Numbered from the stretch's first letter, positions 29,072 to 40,201 are shown. The stretch is DNA of 64,000 nt from Microvirga brassicacearum (GCF_008757455.1 NZ_VCMV01000002.1:62001-126000); one strand, 5' to 3'. Made by a program: numbers and translations. The notes: a model not told the origin generated them from the letters alone.

Positions 29072-31390
29072 ATGGCTGATAACATCTCGCAGGATCTAAA
29101 GCAGGGAGCGCTCTTCTACCACCGCTATCCGCGTCCGGGAAAGCTCGAGATCCAGCCGACGAAGCCGCTCGGCAACCAGCGCGACCTCGCGCTCGCCTAT
29201 TCCCCGGGCGTTGCCGCACCGTGCGAAGCCATTGCGGCCGATCCGGCGGAAGCCGCAAATCTGACGTCGCGCCAGAACCTGGTCGCTGTCATCACCAACG
29301 GCACCGCGGTGCTCGGCCTCGGCGACATCGGCCCGCTGGCGTCAAAACCGGTGATGGAGGGCAAGGCGGTCCTGTTCAAGAAATTCTCCGGCATCGACGT
29401 GTTCGATATCGAGATCGCCGAGAAGAACGTTGACAGGCTGGTGGATGTGATCGCGGCGCTCGAGCCGACCTTTGGCGGCATCAATCTGGAAGACATCAAG
29501 GCTCCGGAATGCTTCGAGGTCGAAGAACGCCTGAAAAGCCGCATGGACATTCCGGTCTTCCACGACGACCAGCACGGCACCGCGATCATCGTCGGCGCCG
29601 CGGTGACGAACGCGCTTGAACTTGCCGGCAAGCGCATCGAGGACGTGAAGATCGTGACCTCGGGCGCCGGCGCCGCAGCGCTCGCCTGCCTCAACCTGCT
29701 CGTCTCGCTCGGCGCCAAGCGTGAAAACATCTGGGTGTCGGATATCGAGGGCGTCGTCCATGATGGGCGCAACGAACTCATGGATCGGTGGAAATCGGTC
29801 TATGCCCAGAAGACCGATGCGCGGACGCTCGCCGATATCATGCCGGATGCGGATGTGTTCCTCGGCGTCTCCGCCGGCGGCGTCCTGAAGCCGGAATTCC
29901 TAGCGAAGATGGCGCCCAATCCGCTCATCATGGCGCTGGCGAACCCCTATCCGGAAATCATGCCCGAAGAGGCCGAGGCCGCGCGTCCGGACGCGATGAT
30001 CTGCACGGGCCGCTCGGACTTTCCGAACCAGGTCAACAACGTCCTGTGTTTCCCGTACATCTTCCGGGGCGCGCTCGATGTGGGCGCGACGACGATCAAC
30101 GAGGAGATGAAGGCTGCGGCCGTCAAAGCCATCGCCGGCCTCGCGCGCGAAGCGCCATCCGAAGTGGTGGCGCGCGCCTATGGCGGCGAGGCGCATCCAT
30201 TCGGCAAGAAATCGTTGATTCCAAGTCCATTCGATCCGCGCCTGATCCTGCGCATCGCTCCGGCGGTCGCGAAGGCCGCGATGGATTCCGGCGTCGCCAA
30301 GACGCCCCTGGAAGACCTTGAGGCCTACGCGGATTCGCTGGGACGTTTCGTATTCCGTTCCGGCTTCATCATGAAGCCGCTTTTCTCCAAGGCGAAGGCC
30401 AACCCGAAGCGGGTGATCTACGCCGAAGGCGAAGATGAGCGCGTGCTCCGCGCGGTGCAGGTCATCGTCGAGGAAGGCATCGCGCAGCCGATCCTCATCG
30501 GCCGACCGAATGTGGTCGAAGCCCGCATCAAGCGTTACGGCCTGTCGATGGAGATCGGCCGGCATTTCGCGCTGGTCAATCCCGAGGACGATCCGCGCTA
30601 TCGCGATTACGTCGCGACCTATGTGGAAGCCGCGGGCCGCAAGGGCATCACGCCCGATGCCGCGAAGACCCTGGTGCGCACCAACTCGACGGTCATCGGT
30701 GCGCTCGCGGTGCGGCGCGGCGATGCGGATGCGCTGATCTGCGGTTTGGAGGGACGGTTCGAGTCGCGCCTGAAGCACATCAAGGACATTATCGGGCTCT
30801 CGCCGGGCGTACGCGAGATGGCGGCGCTCTCCCTCGTCATCACCTCGAAGGGCGCGTATTTTCTCGCTGATACGCATGTGCAGCCGGATCCGAACGCCGA
30901 GGAAATCGCCGACATGACGATTGCCTGCGCCAGCCACGTGCGGCGCTTCGGACTCGAACCCAAGATCGCGCTGCTGTCGCACGCGGATTTCGGCGCTGCC
31001 AACACCCGCTCGGCCCGCAAGATGCGCGATGCGCTGGCGCTCATTCAGGAACGTGCACCCGAACTCGAAGTCGACGGTGAGATGCAGGCGGATGCAGCCC
31101 TGTCGGAAATGATCCGCGAACGGGTCAACCCGAATTCGCGGCTCAAGGGCGAGGCCAACATCCTCATCATGCCCAATCTCGACGCCGCCAATATCGCGTT
31201 TCAGTTCACCCGGATTCTGGCCGATTCACTGCCCGTCGGCCCGATCCTCATCGGCCCGGCAAAGCCCGCCCACGTGCTCACCCCCTCGGTGACAGCGCGG
31301 GGAATCGTCAATCTGACGGCGATCGCGGTGGTCGAGGCTCAGGCGGCCGAAGAGGATGCAGACGCGGCGTTGGCGGAACGCGTGGTTTGA
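29072..31390 (+). CDS. maeB: NADP-dependent malic enzyme with C-terminal phosphotransacetylase-like domain
   Basis: Converts malate to pyruvate, CO2 and NADPH. The 772-residue chimera has a malic domain (about residues 1-430) with [36 protein letters not shown] and the NAD(P)-binding [10 protein letters not shown], and a Pta-like domain from about residue 440 that in rhizobial enzymes is regulatory and binds acetyl-CoA without transacetylase activity. A GAGGAG site lies 12 bases before the ATG. Transcribed divergently from the O-acetyltransferase gene. Confidence 0.95.
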   Translation: MADNISQDLKQGALFYHRYPRPGKLEIQPTKPLGNQRDLALAYSPGVAAPCEAIAADPAEAANLTSRQNLVAVITNGTAVLGLGDIGPLASKPVMEGKAVLFKKFSGIDVFDIEIAEKNVDRLVDVIAALEPTFGGINLEDIKAPECFEVEERLKSRMDIPVFHDDQHGTAIIVGAAVTNALELAGKRIEDVKIVTSGAGAAALACLNLLVSLGAKRENIWVSDIEGVVHDGRNELMDRWKSVYAQKTDARTLADIMPDADVFLGVSAGGVLKPEFLAKMAPNPLIMALANPYPEIMPEEAEAARPDAMICTGRSDFPNQVNNVLCFPYIFRGALDVGATTINEEMKAAAVKAIAGLAREAPSEVVARAYGGEAHPFGKKSLIPSPFDPRLILRIAPAVAKAAMDSGVAKTPLEDLEAYADSLGRFVFRSGFIMKPLFSKAKANPKRVIYAEGEDERVLRAVQVIVEEGIAQPILIGRPNVVEARIKRYGLSMEIGRHFALVNPEDDPRYRDYVATYVEAAGRKGITPDAAKTLVRTNSTVIGALAVRRGDADALICGLEGRFESRLKHIKDIIGLSPGVREMAALSLVITSKGAYFLADTHVQPDPNAEEIADMTIACASHVRRFGLEPKIALLSHADFGAANTRSARKMRDALALIQERAPELEVDGEMQADAALSEMIRERVNPNSRLKGEANILIMPNLDAANIAFQFTRILADSLPVGPILIGPAKPAHVLTPSVTARGIVNLTAIAVVEAQAAEEDADAALAERVV

Positions 31391-31397
31391 CGCCGAA

Positions 31398-31425
31398 CCG
31401 TCGCCGCATTGCTATTCGGCGACGG
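31398..31425. terminator. hairpin between convergent maeB and the exported-protein gene
   Basis: The perfect nine-base arms CCGTCGCCG and CGGCGACGG enclose a ten-base A/T-rich loop, immediately after the maeB stop and overlapping the end of the facing gene. There is no T tract, so it may protect the 3' ends rather than terminate alone. Confidence 0.45.
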
Positions 31426-33271
31426 CCGTCACATCGAGCTTTTCCAGTGCCGCTTTCGGATCCGAGAGCGACAGGATCTCGACGATGCCAAGTCCTGACG
31501 CGTCCTTGGCGCGGGCATTGATGATCAGCCGCCCCGGTTTGGCGACAAAGCGCGCGATGGCGCGACTGATGGTGGTCGCCTGCTCCGAATGGCCGATCAG
31601 CGATGGCACCACGAACGCTGCTCCGGCGCCATAGGTCTGACGCAGCTTGTCCGGGGTCGTTTTCTCTTCCCTGGCGGTTTTTGCAAGGAAGCGCTCGAAC
31701 AATCCGCGATTCTCCAGCGTGACATCGAGCGCCTTTGCTTTCGCGCCCATCAGCGCCACGGTGGCGATCGCCTCGTCCGCATCGAAGATTTCCTTCGAGA
31801 CGCTGCCGAAAAGGCCCGTGAGCGATATGGTCGCCATGTCCTTGCCCTGCAACGACAGTTCCGTCACGGCGATCTCGTTGGCTGCCTCGTTCCAGCGTCC
31901 CGCAAAGGCGAAAGACAGATCGAGGTCCCGGTAGCCGAGCGCCCGCAACTCCTTCACGCCGTCTTCCTTGCTGTCTTCAGGGAGTGTGACGGCAAAGTTC
32001 TGCACCGCCCATCGCAGATTTGTCGGCACGTTGTTAACCGGCTGATCGGCCGTGAACTCGACTTCCTTCACCGTGGAGCTGAGCTTTGTTGTCCGGCCGC
32101 CATTGCCGTTCACGGATGTGTCGAGAGCGATCCCCGATAGCTTCAGTGTCCCGAGCGTCGGCGCGAGGCTGCGCGCATCCACGGCCTCGAACGCATCCAG
32201 CGACTTGCCCTGGAGCTTTTTCAGCCCTTCGAGCGTGGGCGCTATGGAGAATCCGGTGAGACTGGCGCTGGCAAGAGAGAACCTTCCGCTCTGGTCGTTG
32301 AACTCGAGCCCTTCGATCCGCACCTCCGCGGGCCGCGATCCCGGCCCCGAATAGCTCATGCGGGCGATTTTCGCGCTGGGTCCTGGACTTGGGCGGGTCC
32401 GTTTCATTTCAAAGCCGGTCGCCTCCACGTGAGCGATATCGAAAGCGCCGAAGAAATCCGCCGTGGTGGCGATGAGGCGGCTCTGCTCGTCAGCCGTCAT
32501 CTCGTCCTTGCCGGCGAGTTCCGCAAACAGCGTCGTGGCGCCGAGCCACGATTCCGAAATCGTGCGCGCCATGAAATCCCGGCCGGAGATCCGGGCGATT
32601 TTGAACTGCACGCCTTCCTTGCCGTCCACCAGATCGACGTTGTCGATCGAGAACGCGCCATGGATCTTCACCAGCGGGTTGGGGCCGGCGGCCGCTCGCG
32701 TTTCATAGAGACGTGCGAGCGCCGGCAGCTCCAGATCGCTGACGGAGGTGCGACCGTAGCTGAAATTGGCCTGATCCCGGCCTTCAGTGGTTTCGGCGCC
32801 CGCCGTATCGGCGGTGGCCTCCGCAACCCTGCCACGGACGACGTCTCTGAAAACGACGTTCTTGTAGGTGATCGTCTGAGTTTGAGGACCGATCGTTCGG
32901 GTCGATTTCAGGCTGGGCGCCACGACCTGCTTGGCGCTGATGCGCGCCAACCGCGTTTCGAGGGGCTCGCTGGACGTGCTCGCCAAAAGGGCATCGAGAT
33001 CGGCGCGGGACGAGGCAAGGCCCGAAATCTCGATTCGCGCGGCCTCGTAGGTCGATCCGCCGGAGGTAAAGCGCACATTCTCCAGCGTGACGCTCTCGGC
33101 GCTTTGCGCAAATGCCGCATTCCAGAGCGGCACCTTCACGGAGCCGACCGTCACCTGGGGGCCGTTGCGGTCGAGCGCGAGATTGCTCACGATCGCCGGT
33201 TCAAAGCGCAGAACGGCGGCGCCAGCGAACAGGGCCAAGGCACAAAGCGCGGGCCGGTAAAGACGCCTCAT
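31412..33271 (-). CDS. large exported protein of unknown function
   Basis: A 619-residue protein with an N-terminal signal sequence or membrane anchor (residues 5-22). The rest is a long series of alternating beta-type segments in which phrases such as VTLENVRFTSGG, ITYKNVVFRD and IEGLEFNDQSG recur, loosely like the periplasmic beta-groove proteins of the AsmA group; this comparison is my inference. The C-terminal 100 residues are more helical. A GAGGAG site precedes the ATG. No enzymatic motif was found. It converges on maeB with 21 bases between stops. Confidence 0.7.
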   Translation of the reverse strand: MRRLYRPALCALALFAGAAVLRFEPAIVSNLALDRNGPQVTVGSVKVPLWNAAFAQSAESVTLENVRFTSGGSTYEAARIEISGLASSRADLDALLASTSSEPLETRLARISAKQVVAPSLKSTRTIGPQTQTITYKNVVFRDVVRGRVAEATADTAGAETTEGRDQANFSYGRTSVSDLELPALARLYETRAAAGPNPLVKIHGAFSIDNVDLVDGKEGVQFKIARISGRDFMARTISESWLGATTLFAELAGKDEMTADEQSRLIATTADFFGAFDIAHVEATGFEMKRTRPSPGPSAKIARMSYSGPGSRPAEVRIEGLEFNDQSGRFSLASASLTGFSIAPTLEGLKKLQGKSLDAFEAVDARSLAPTLGTLKLSGIALDTSVNGNGGRTTKLSSTVKEVEFTADQPVNNVPTNLRWAVQNFAVTLPEDSKEDGVKELRALGYRDLDLSFAFAGRWNEAANEIAVTELSLQGKDMATISLTGLFGSVSKEIFDADEAIATVALMGAKAKALDVTLENRGLFERFLAKTAREEKTTPDKLRQTYGAGAAFVVPSLIGHSEQATTISRAIARFVAKPGRLIINARAKDASGLGIVEILSLSDPKAALEKLDVTAVAE

Positions 33272-33340
33272 GAAAGCTCCTCTAATGGTGGCGGCGGGAG
33301 CTGGCGCTCTGCAAACGAGCGGCGATACGGGCGTTAAGGT

Positions 33341-33667
33341 CTACAGCGCGAACGACGTCCCGCACCCGCATGAGGCCGTGGCGTGCGGATTCTCGATCTT
33401 GAACGACTGGCCCATTAGATCGTCGACGAAATCGATGACGGAGCCTTCGATGTACTGGATCGAGATCTCGTCCACGAGGACCGTCGCGCCATCCTTTTCG
33501 ACCACGAGGTCGTCGTTCTGCCGTGTCCGGTCCACATCGAACGCATATTGAAACCCCGAGCAGCCGCCTCCGTTGACGCTGATTCTGAGCATCGAGCCGT
33601 CGGGTTCGCTTGCCATGATCTCGTTGATCCGGCGGGCGGCGCGTTCGGTAAGGGTGATGTCACTCAT
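33341..33667 (-). CDS. erpA: A-type iron-sulfur cluster insertion protein
   Basis: A 108-residue carrier that delivers Fe-S clusters to apoproteins. The three invariant cysteines are Cys36 (GGGCSGFQY), Cys100 and Cys102 (SCGCGTSF). It is of the ErpA/IscA type; ErpA is favoured because no isc or suf genes adjoin it. The start at 33667 gives the standard MSDITLTERAA; an upstream in-frame ATG at 33706 has no better ribosome site. Divergent from the dGTPase gene, a pairing common in alphaproteobacteria. Confidence 0.92.
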   Translation of the reverse strand: MSDITLTERAARRINEIMASEPDGSMLRISVNGGGCSGFQYAFDVDRTRQNDDLVVEKDGATVLVDEISIQYIEGSVIDFVDDLMGQSFKIENPHATASCGCGTSFAL

Positions 33668-33761
33668 GGTCGATCCGGTCCTGGGTTGAGACGTTATCTT
33701 GGACAACGTCCCTTCAGCAAGGTAAGTGCCGAGGACGGAAGCTTCAACCCGGGGATAGCAC

Positions 33762-34970
33762 GTGCGGCCCTTTGGCGAACGATGGCGAGCGCCCTATGCC
33801 TGCGACCCTCAGGCGAGCCGCGGCCGGCTCCATCCTGAGGCTGCCTCCCCGACGCGGAGCGAATTCCAGCGCGATCGGGACCGGATCATCCATTCGTCGG
33901 CCTTCCGCCGCCTCAAGCACAAGACGCAGGTCTTCGTCTATCACGAGGGCGATCATTTTCGCACCCGGCTGACCCACACCATCGAGGTGAGCCAGATTGC
34001 CCGCGCGCTCGCCCGCTCGCTGGGGCTGGACGAGGATCTGGCCGAGGCGCTGGCGCTCTCGCACGACCTTGGCCACACGCCGTTCGGGCACACCGGTGAG
34101 GACGTGCTGGAAGCCCGCATGGCCGCGTTCGGCGGCTTCGATCACAACGCCCAGGCCCTGCGGATCGTCACTCGGCTGGAGCGCCGCTACGCCGCCTTTG
34201 ACGGCCTCAACCTGACCTGGGAAACCCTGGAAGGGCTGGTGAAGCATAACGGGCCGCTTCTCGATGCGGCCGGCAATCCCACCTCGCGCTATGCGAAAAG
34301 CGGCGTGCCGCTGGCAATCCTGGAATACAACGCCTTGCAGGACCTCGAGCTTGCGACCCATGCGGGCGGTGAGGCGCAGGCAGCCGCCGTCGCCGACGAC
34401 ATCGCCTACAATGCCCACGATATCGATGACGGGCTCAGGGCAGGGCTGTTCGATATCGAGGCTCTGCGCGAGGTCGCTTTTCTCGACGACATCTTGAGGG
34501 AAATCGACGGTCTTTATCCCGGCCTCGACCTCTCGCGCCGCATCCACGAGCTTGTCCGCCGCGTCATTACCCGGTTCGTAGAGGACGTGGTGAACGAGGG
34601 GGACCGCCGGCTGGCGGCTTTGGCACCCGCGAGTGCCGGTGCGATCAGGGGAGCCGCCAAGCCCGCTATCTGCTTCTCGACGGTGATGCAGGCGGCCGAT
34701 GCGGCGGTCAAGGGTTTCCTCTATCCCCACATGTACCGTCATCCCCATGTGATGGCGGTGCGGCATGACGCGGATGCCATCCTCAACGATCTCTTCGCAC
34801 GCTTCATGGCCGAGCCGGAATCGATGCCGGCAGAGTGGCAAACAGATCTCCCGCGGGACGACGAGCCGCGGCTGGCGCGCCGCGTGGCGGATTACATCGC
34901 GGGAATGACGGACCGCTATGCCATCCTCGAACACCAGCGCCTGTTTGACGTGACGCCGGACTTGCGTTAG
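33762..34970 (+). CDS. deoxyguanosinetriphosphate triphosphohydrolase-like protein
   Basis: A 402-residue HD-domain phosphohydrolase that should cut dNTPs to deoxynucleoside and triphosphate. The metal site is visible as His72 (RLTHTIEV), His101-Asp102 (LSHDLGH) and a later Asp in [12 protein letters not shown]. The type 2 alphaproteobacterial subfamily lacks some substrate-binding residues of E. coli Dgt, so dGTP specificity is not assured. It starts with GTG at 33762 after a GGGGAT site. argS follows 47 bases downstream. Confidence 0.92.
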   Translation: MRPFGERWRAPYACDPQASRGRLHPEAASPTRSEFQRDRDRIIHSSAFRRLKHKTQVFVYHEGDHFRTRLTHTIEVSQIARALARSLGLDEDLAEALALSHDLGHTPFGHTGEDVLEARMAAFGGFDHNAQALRIVTRLERRYAAFDGLNLTWETLEGLVKHNGPLLDAAGNPTSRYAKSGVPLAILEYNALQDLELATHAGGEAQAAAVADDIAYNAHDIDDGLRAGLFDIEALREVAFLDDILREIDGLYPGLDLSRRIHELVRRVITRFVEDVVNEGDRRLAALAPASAGAIRGAAKPAICFSTVMQAADAAVKGFLYPHMYRHPHVMAVRHDADAILNDLFARFMAEPESMPAEWQTDLPRDDEPRLARRVADYIAGMTDRYAILEHQRLFDVTPDLR

Positions 34971-35017
34971 GCGCGCCAAAGCGTTGAAGGGCCGGAAGGC
35001 CTATCGAGATTGAGATT

Positions 35018-36778
35018 ATGAACATCTTCGGGCTGTTTGAGAAACGTGTGGCGGATGCTCTTGGCCGTTTGGCCGAGGCGGGCAAGATCCCGGCCGGGCT
35101 CGATGTGAGCCGCGTGGTCGTCGAACCGCCGCGCGACACGTCTCACGGCGACCTCGCCACCAACGCCGCCATGGTGCTGGCCAAGGAAGCGCGCATGAAC
35201 CCGCGTGCGCTCGCCGAATTGATCGTCGCCGATCTCGGCCAGGATCCCCGCGTCGTGAAGGCGGAGATCGCCGGACCGGGCTTCATCAATCTCAAGCTGA
35301 AACCGCATGTGCTGCACGAGATCCTGCGCGCCGCCGTGGTCGATACCGACGGCTTTGGCCGCAGCGGGCAGGGCGCGGGAGTCGCGGTGAATGTGGAATT
35401 CGTCTCCGCCAATCCGACCGGCCCCATGCATGTGGGCCACGGCCGCGGCGCCGTGTTCGGCGATGCGCTGTCCGAGCTGCTGGCCTTTGCCGGCCACAAG
35501 GTGAGCCGCGAATATTACATCAACGATGCCGGCGCACAGGTGGACGTCCTCGCGCGCTCGGCTTTCCTGCGCTACCGGGAAGCGCTGGGCGAGGATATCG
35601 GCACCATTCCCGAAGGCCTTTACCCGGGCGATTATCTCGTTCCGGTGGGTGAAAAGCTGGCGCGCGACCACGGCGCGGCCTGGCGCGACAAGCCGGAGGC
35701 CGAATGGCTTCCGCTGGTGCGAAATATCGCCATCGATTCCATGATGGACATGATCCGCGAGGATCTGGCGGCCCTGAACATCCATCACGACGTCTTTTTT
35801 TCCGAGCGTTCGCTGCAGGAAAACAACGGCGGCGAGGTGGCGAGAACCATCGCCGACCTGCGGGCGCGCGACCTGGTCTATATGGGTCGCCTGCCGCCCC
35901 CCAAGGGCCAGAAGGACGAGGATTGGGAGGACCGTGAGCAGCTGTTGTTCCGCGCCACCGCGTTCGGCGACGAGGTTGATCGGCCGCTTCTGAAGTCGGA
36001 CGGCTCCTTTACTTATTTCGCCTCCGACATCGCCTATCACCACTCGAAATTCTCACGCGGCTTCGCCTCGATGATCGACGTGTGGGGGGCCGATCACGGC
36101 GGTTACGTCAAGCGCATGCAGGCGGCGGTAAAGGCCGTGACCGCAAATCAGGGCGATCTCGACGTCAAGCTTTGCCAGCTGGTGAAGCTTCTGCGCGGTG
36201 GCGAGCCGGTGAAAATGTCGAAGCGTTCCGGCGACTTCGTGACCTTGCGTGAAGTAGTGGATGAGGTCGGGCGGGATGCCGTCCGCTTCATGATGCTGTT
36301 TCGCAAGAACGACGCGACGCTCGATTTCGACCTCGCCAAGGTGGTCGAGCAGTCGAAGGACAACCCCGTTTTCTACGTCCAGTATGCCCATGCCCGCTGC
36401 GCGTCTGTGCTGCGCCAGGCGGGGGAGGTTTTCCCCGGAGTGGACTTTTCGGGCGAAGCCTTGTCGGCTGCGGATCTCTCGGTTCTGAGCGACGAGGCCG
36501 AAATGGACGTGATCCACCGGATCGCCCAATATCCCCGGATGATCGAGGCGGCGGCAGGCTCGCACGAGCCTCATCGTGCGGCATTCTACCTCTATGACCT
36601 CGCCAGCGCCTTCCATTCTTTGTGGAATAAGGGCAAAGACTTGCCGCAATTACGCTTTGTTAATCAAAGTGATGAAGATTCAACGAAAGCGAGACTCGCT
36701 CTTGTGTATGCCCTCAAGGGCGTCCTGGCGTCTGGTCTCGCTATCCTGGGCGTTACGGCTCCCGACGAAATGCGTTAG
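35018..36778 (+). CDS. argS: arginyl-tRNA synthetase
   Basis: A 586-residue class I synthetase. It has an N-terminal Add-1 domain (residues 1-115), the HIGH signature as HVGH at 138-141 in [14 protein letters not shown], the KMSK-like [11 protein letters not shown], and a C-terminal DALR anticodon-binding domain. A stretch of about 60 bases at 36641-36700 near the 3' end is clearly A+T-rich (about 42% G+C by hand count) compared with the rest of the gene. It opens the run argS-SPOR-nagZ-scpAB conserved in alphaproteobacteria. Confidence 0.96.
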   Translation: MNIFGLFEKRVADALGRLAEAGKIPAGLDVSRVVVEPPRDTSHGDLATNAAMVLAKEARMNPRALAELIVADLGQDPRVVKAEIAGPGFINLKLKPHVLHEILRAAVVDTDGFGRSGQGAGVAVNVEFVSANPTGPMHVGHGRGAVFGDALSELLAFAGHKVSREYYINDAGAQVDVLARSAFLRYREALGEDIGTIPEGLYPGDYLVPVGEKLARDHGAAWRDKPEAEWLPLVRNIAIDSMMDMIREDLAALNIHHDVFFSERSLQENNGGEVARTIADLRARDLVYMGRLPPPKGQKDEDWEDREQLLFRATAFGDEVDRPLLKSDGSFTYFASDIAYHHSKFSRGFASMIDVWGADHGGYVKRMQAAVKAVTANQGDLDVKLCQLVKLLRGGEPVKMSKRSGDFVTLREVVDEVGRDAVRFMMLFRKNDATLDFDLAKVVEQSKDNPVFYVQYAHARCASVLRQAGEVFPGVDFSGEALSAADLSVLSDEAEMDVIHRIAQYPRMIEAAAGSHEPHRAAFYLYDLASAFHSLWNKGKDLPQLRFVNQSDEDSTKARLALVYALKGVLASGLAILGVTAPDEMR

Positions 36779-36885
36779 ACAACTGGAAACACGGTATCGT
36801 TTCTGGTCTATTGCGCCGGAAAGCCGTTTACGTCGTGCCGACGCAGCATCGCTGATGCGCGTCGGATTACCGGAGGTCCGGCGCT

Positions 36886-38286
36886 ATGAGCGGAACACAG
36901 AAGCCCCATTTTGCGGTTGATCTCAACGAGATCGAGCGTCAACTCGCGCAGGCCCAATCTGCCGCGCCAACACCATCCTCGTCAGGCGGGCGTCACGACC
37001 CGCTGGCCGATCTGGCCCGCATCGGCGGGCAGGATGATCCCTTCGAGGCCCTGCTCGCCAACGAGCCGCCCCGCGGCCGTGCGCCGCAGCAGGAGCGGCG
37101 CGATCCGCTCTTTGCCGTGCGTGGCGAGGCGGCGCGCGATCCCTATGCCCGGCGCGCATCGGATCCCGCGCCCTTCGATTTCGAAGACGAGCCGCATCAG
37201 GGCGTGCAGCACGCCGGCCAATCCTACGGCTACCAGCAACCTGCGGCGGCGGAACCCGCCCACGATCAGCACGCCTACGATCAGGGCGGCTACAGCCAAG
37301 ATTATTACGGCAATGGCGATCAAGCCGCCCATTACGATGAGGCAGCCTATCAGCCGCCACCGCGTGGCCGGTCGCGGAAGGCCGTGCTGGCATTGGGCGC
37401 CGTGCTCGGGGTGGTCCTGATCGGATCGGCGGGTGCCTTCATGTTCAGCGGCGGATCCGCTGCGATCACCGGCGGAGAGCCGCCTCTTATCACCGCCAGC
37501 AACGAGCCGATCAAGGTCGCGCCGCAAAATCCGGGCGGCGTGGAAATTCCCAACCAGAACAAGCAGATCTACGAGCGCGCTCAGAGCGGCGCGACCAAGG
37601 TGGTCAGCAATTCGGAGCAGCCGGTGGACGTCAAGCAGGCCGTTCGCATGAATGGCGTCGCCGACGCGACCGGCTCGGCCGGACCCGCACCGCACGCCAC
37701 TAACGGCCTGAACCTGGGCGAGCCCCGCAAGGTCCGCACGATCTCGATCAAGCCCGACGGCACCCTGGCGCGCCCCGAGCCCGAAACCAAGGTGGCGGCG
37801 GTCGCCGCCCCTCCGGCGATGACCTTGCCGGCAGCGAGCCAACCGGCCCCGGCTCCCGCTCCGGCCGCCGTCGCTCCAGCCCCCGCGCCGAAACCTGCCG
37901 CCGCGACGCCCGCCGCCGCGACACCCGCGGCCAAGCCCGCTCCGGTCGCCGCCGCCGAGACACCGGCGCCTGCGGCCGCCCCTCAGCGGGTTGCCTCGAT
38001 CCAGCCGACGGCGCCAGCCGCGACGGCTCCCGCTGAGGCTGCCCTCGGTGGGTTTTCGGTCCAGCTCGCGGTTCGCGGCTCCGAGAAGGACGCTCAACTG
38101 GCCTTTGCCCAGTTCCAGAAGAAATATGCGGAGCTGGCGGATCAGTCGCCGATCATCCGCAAGGCCGAGGTCAACGGAAACACGATCTTCCGTGTTCGCG
38201 CCGGCCCGATGTCGCGGGACGACGCCTCGCAGCTTTGCTCAGCCGTGCAAGGGCAGGGCGGCCAGTGCTTCGTGGCGAAGAACTAG
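36886..38286 (+). CDS. SPOR-domain membrane protein
   Basis: A 466-residue bitopic protein: a cytoplasmic Asp/Tyr/Gln-rich part (residues 1-163), one membrane helix (165-187), a long Pro/Ala-rich periplasmic linker (about 280-385) and a C-terminal SPOR domain (about 388-466) starting GGFSVQLAVRGS. SPOR domains bind denuded septal glycan, so a role in cell division is expected. The linker has the tandem Ala-Pro composition typical of spacers across the cell wall. An AGGTCC site lies ahead of the ATG. It sits between argS and nagZ as in related genomes. Confidence 0.88.
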   Translation: MSGTQKPHFAVDLNEIERQLAQAQSAAPTPSSSGGRHDPLADLARIGGQDDPFEALLANEPPRGRAPQQERRDPLFAVRGEAARDPYARRASDPAPFDFEDEPHQGVQHAGQSYGYQQPAAAEPAHDQHAYDQGGYSQDYYGNGDQAAHYDEAAYQPPPRGRSRKAVLALGAVLGVVLIGSAGAFMFSGGSAAITGGEPPLITASNEPIKVAPQNPGGVEIPNQNKQIYERAQSGATKVVSNSEQPVDVKQAVRMNGVADATGSAGPAPHATNGLNLGEPRKVRTISIKPDGTLARPEPETKVAAVAAPPAMTLPAASQPAPAPAPAAVAPAPAPKPAAATPAAATPAAKPAPVAAAETPAPAAAPQRVASIQPTAPAATAPAEAALGGFSVQLAVRGSEKDAQLAFAQFQKKYAELADQSPIIRKAEVNGNTIFRVRAGPMSRDDASQLCSAVQGQGGQCFVAKN

Positions 38287-38341
38287 GCGCCACGACCAAG
38301 ACTTTCTTGACCCTGCGTGGCAGGGGACGTAAGGCGCGGGG

Positions 38342-39358
38342 ATGACCACCCGCGCCTTTATTGCCGGATGCTCCGGCCTTGCCCTCACGCCCGACGAGAT
38401 CGCCTTCTACCGGGAGGCATCGCCGTGGGGCTTCATCCTTTTCAAGCGCAACATCGCCGATCCAGCGCAAGCGACCGCTTTGTGCGAGGCGCTTCGCGAG
38501 GCAGTCGGATGGGACGCACCGATCCTCGTCGATCAGGAAGGTGGACGGGTGCAGCGGATGGGGCCGCCCCATTGGCCCAAATATCCGTCGGGCCGAACCT
38601 ATGGCGTTCTGCACGCCAATGATCCACTCGTTCAGCGGGAAGTCACCCGGCTCGGCGCGCGTCTCATGGCACACGATCTGCGGGCGGTCGGCATCAACGT
38701 GGATTGCATGCCGGTTCTCGATGTTCCGACCGCCGGCGCCCACGATGTGATCGGCGATCGCGCCTACGGCCGTACTCCCGCGCAGGTGGCGATCCTGGGC
38801 CGGGCTGCCGCCGAGGGCTTGCTCGCCGGGGGCGTGCTGCCGGTGATCAAGCACATGCCCGGCCACGGCCGCGCCGGGTCGGATAGTCATCTGGCGCTTC
38901 CCATCGTGGACGCCTCTCGCGAGGCGCTGGAGCGGCACGATTTCGCGCCGTTCCGAATGCTGACCGACATGCCGATCGCGATGACGGCGCATGTGGTCTA
39001 TACCGCGCTCGATCCCGACCATCCGGCGACCACCTCCCGGATCGTCATGGACGACATTGTCCGCGGCTATCTCGCCTATGACGGTCTCGTGGTGACGGAC
39101 GACCTCTCCATGAAGGCGTTGTCGGGCACATTCAGCCAAAAGACCGAGGCGGCCTTTGCCGCCGGCTGCGACATGGCGCTCCACTGCAATGGGGTGATGG
39201 ACGAGATGATTGCGGTCGCCGGGGCCGCCCCGGCCTTGGCCGGCGAGGCCCTGCGGCGAGCCGACGCGGCACTCCAGCGCATCCGGCACGAGCCGGAACC
39301 GCTCGATCCTGTGGACGCCCGCGCCAGGCTTGACGCCGCGCTTGCGATGGTCGCCTAA
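38342..39358 (+). CDS. nagZ: beta-N-acetylhexosaminidase (family 3 glycoside hydrolase)
   Basis: Removes N-acetylglucosamine from 1,6-anhydro-muropeptides in cytoplasmic cell-wall recycling. The protein is 338 residues with no signal peptide, as for NagZ. The mobile acid/base loop with its His is KHMPGHG at 170-176, and the nucleophile Asp is in VTDDLSMKAL at about 251-260. In organisms with an AmpR-controlled beta-lactamase its product also triggers resistance; no such gene is visible here. Confidence 0.94.
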   Translation: MTTRAFIAGCSGLALTPDEIAFYREASPWGFILFKRNIADPAQATALCEALREAVGWDAPILVDQEGGRVQRMGPPHWPKYPSGRTYGVLHANDPLVQREVTRLGARLMAHDLRAVGINVDCMPVLDVPTAGAHDVIGDRAYGRTPAQVAILGRAAAEGLLAGGVLPVIKHMPGHGRAGSDSHLALPIVDASREALERHDFAPFRMLTDMPIAMTAHVVYTALDPDHPATTSRIVMDDIVRGYLAYDGLVVTDDLSMKALSGTFSQKTEAAFAAGCDMALHCNGVMDEMIAVAGAAPALAGEALRRADAALQRIRHEPEPLDPVDARARLDAALAMVA

Positions 39359-39399
39359 GGGGCCGAAGCTGCGAATCGGCTGATTGGTATGATGGATTG

Positions 39400-40200
39400 A
39401 TGGCGAACGCCTTGCCCTTTGAGGATGCCGACCGCGTTGAGCGCGCCGACGGCGAACCTGCCCTCCTGGTCGATGTCGACGGGTTCGAGGGACCGCTCGA
39501 CCTGCTGCTGGAGCTTGCGCGCCGTCAGAAGGTCGATCTCCACCGCATCTCGATTCTGGCGCTGGCCGAGCAATACATCACCTTCATCGAGGCCGCCCGC
39601 CGCATGCGGCTGGAGCTGGCGGCCGATTATCTGGTCATGGCGGCCTGGCTCGCCTATCTCAAATCCCGCCTGCTGCTGCCCGAGCCGCCCAAGGGCGAGG
39701 AGCCGAGCGCCGAGGACCTTGCGACCGCACTCGCCCTGCGCCTGCGCCGGCTCGAAGCCATCCGCGAAGCGGCCAAGAAGCTGGGCGAACGGAACTGGCT
39801 CGGGCGGGACGTGTTTGCCCGCGGAGCGCCCGAAGCCGTGGTCATCCACAAGGATTCCCACTTTCAGGCGACTCTCTACGATTTGCTGGCCGCCTATGCG
39901 CGTCAGCGGCAGAAGCAATTCAACAGCCGGGTCCAACTTCACGTCCGGAATGTCTGGACCCTGGCAGAAGCGCGCGAGGCTCTCGAACGGCTTGTCGGGC
40001 ATCTCAACGATTGGACGAACCTCGACACTTATCTAGTCGAGTTCATGGTCGAGCCTTCCATGCGCCCGACCATCCTCGCATCGACCCTCTCCGCCACGCT
40101 CGAAATGGTGCGCGAGGGCAAGCTGAGCGTCCGGCAGGACAAGGCGTTCGCGCCGGTCTGGGTCAAGGTGGTGGCCGAACCCGTGGACGCAGGAGCCTGA
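39400..40200 (+). CDS. scpA: segregation and condensation protein A (kleisin)
   Basis: The 266-residue kleisin bridges the two heads of the SMC dimer and carries ScpB. The N-terminal hallmark FEGPLDLLLELARRQKVDLHRISI begins near residue 30 and the C-terminal winged helix, including ARRTILAS-like SMRPTILASTLSATLEMVREG, is intact. The ATG at 39400 is preferred; a TTG one codon earlier is also in frame. scpB follows after one base, so both subunits are made from the same message. Confidence 0.95.
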   Translation: MANALPFEDADRVERADGEPALLVDVDGFEGPLDLLLELARRQKVDLHRISILALAEQYITFIEAARRMRLELAADYLVMAAWLAYLKSRLLLPEPPKGEEPSAEDLATALALRLRRLEAIREAAKKLGERNWLGRDVFARGAPEAVVIHKDSHFQATLYDLLAAYARQRQKQFNSRVQLHVRNVWTLAEAREALERLVGHLNDWTNLDTYLVEFMVEPSMRPTILASTLSATLEMVREGKLSVRQDKAFAPVWVKVVAEPVDAGA

Positions 40201-40201
40201 A

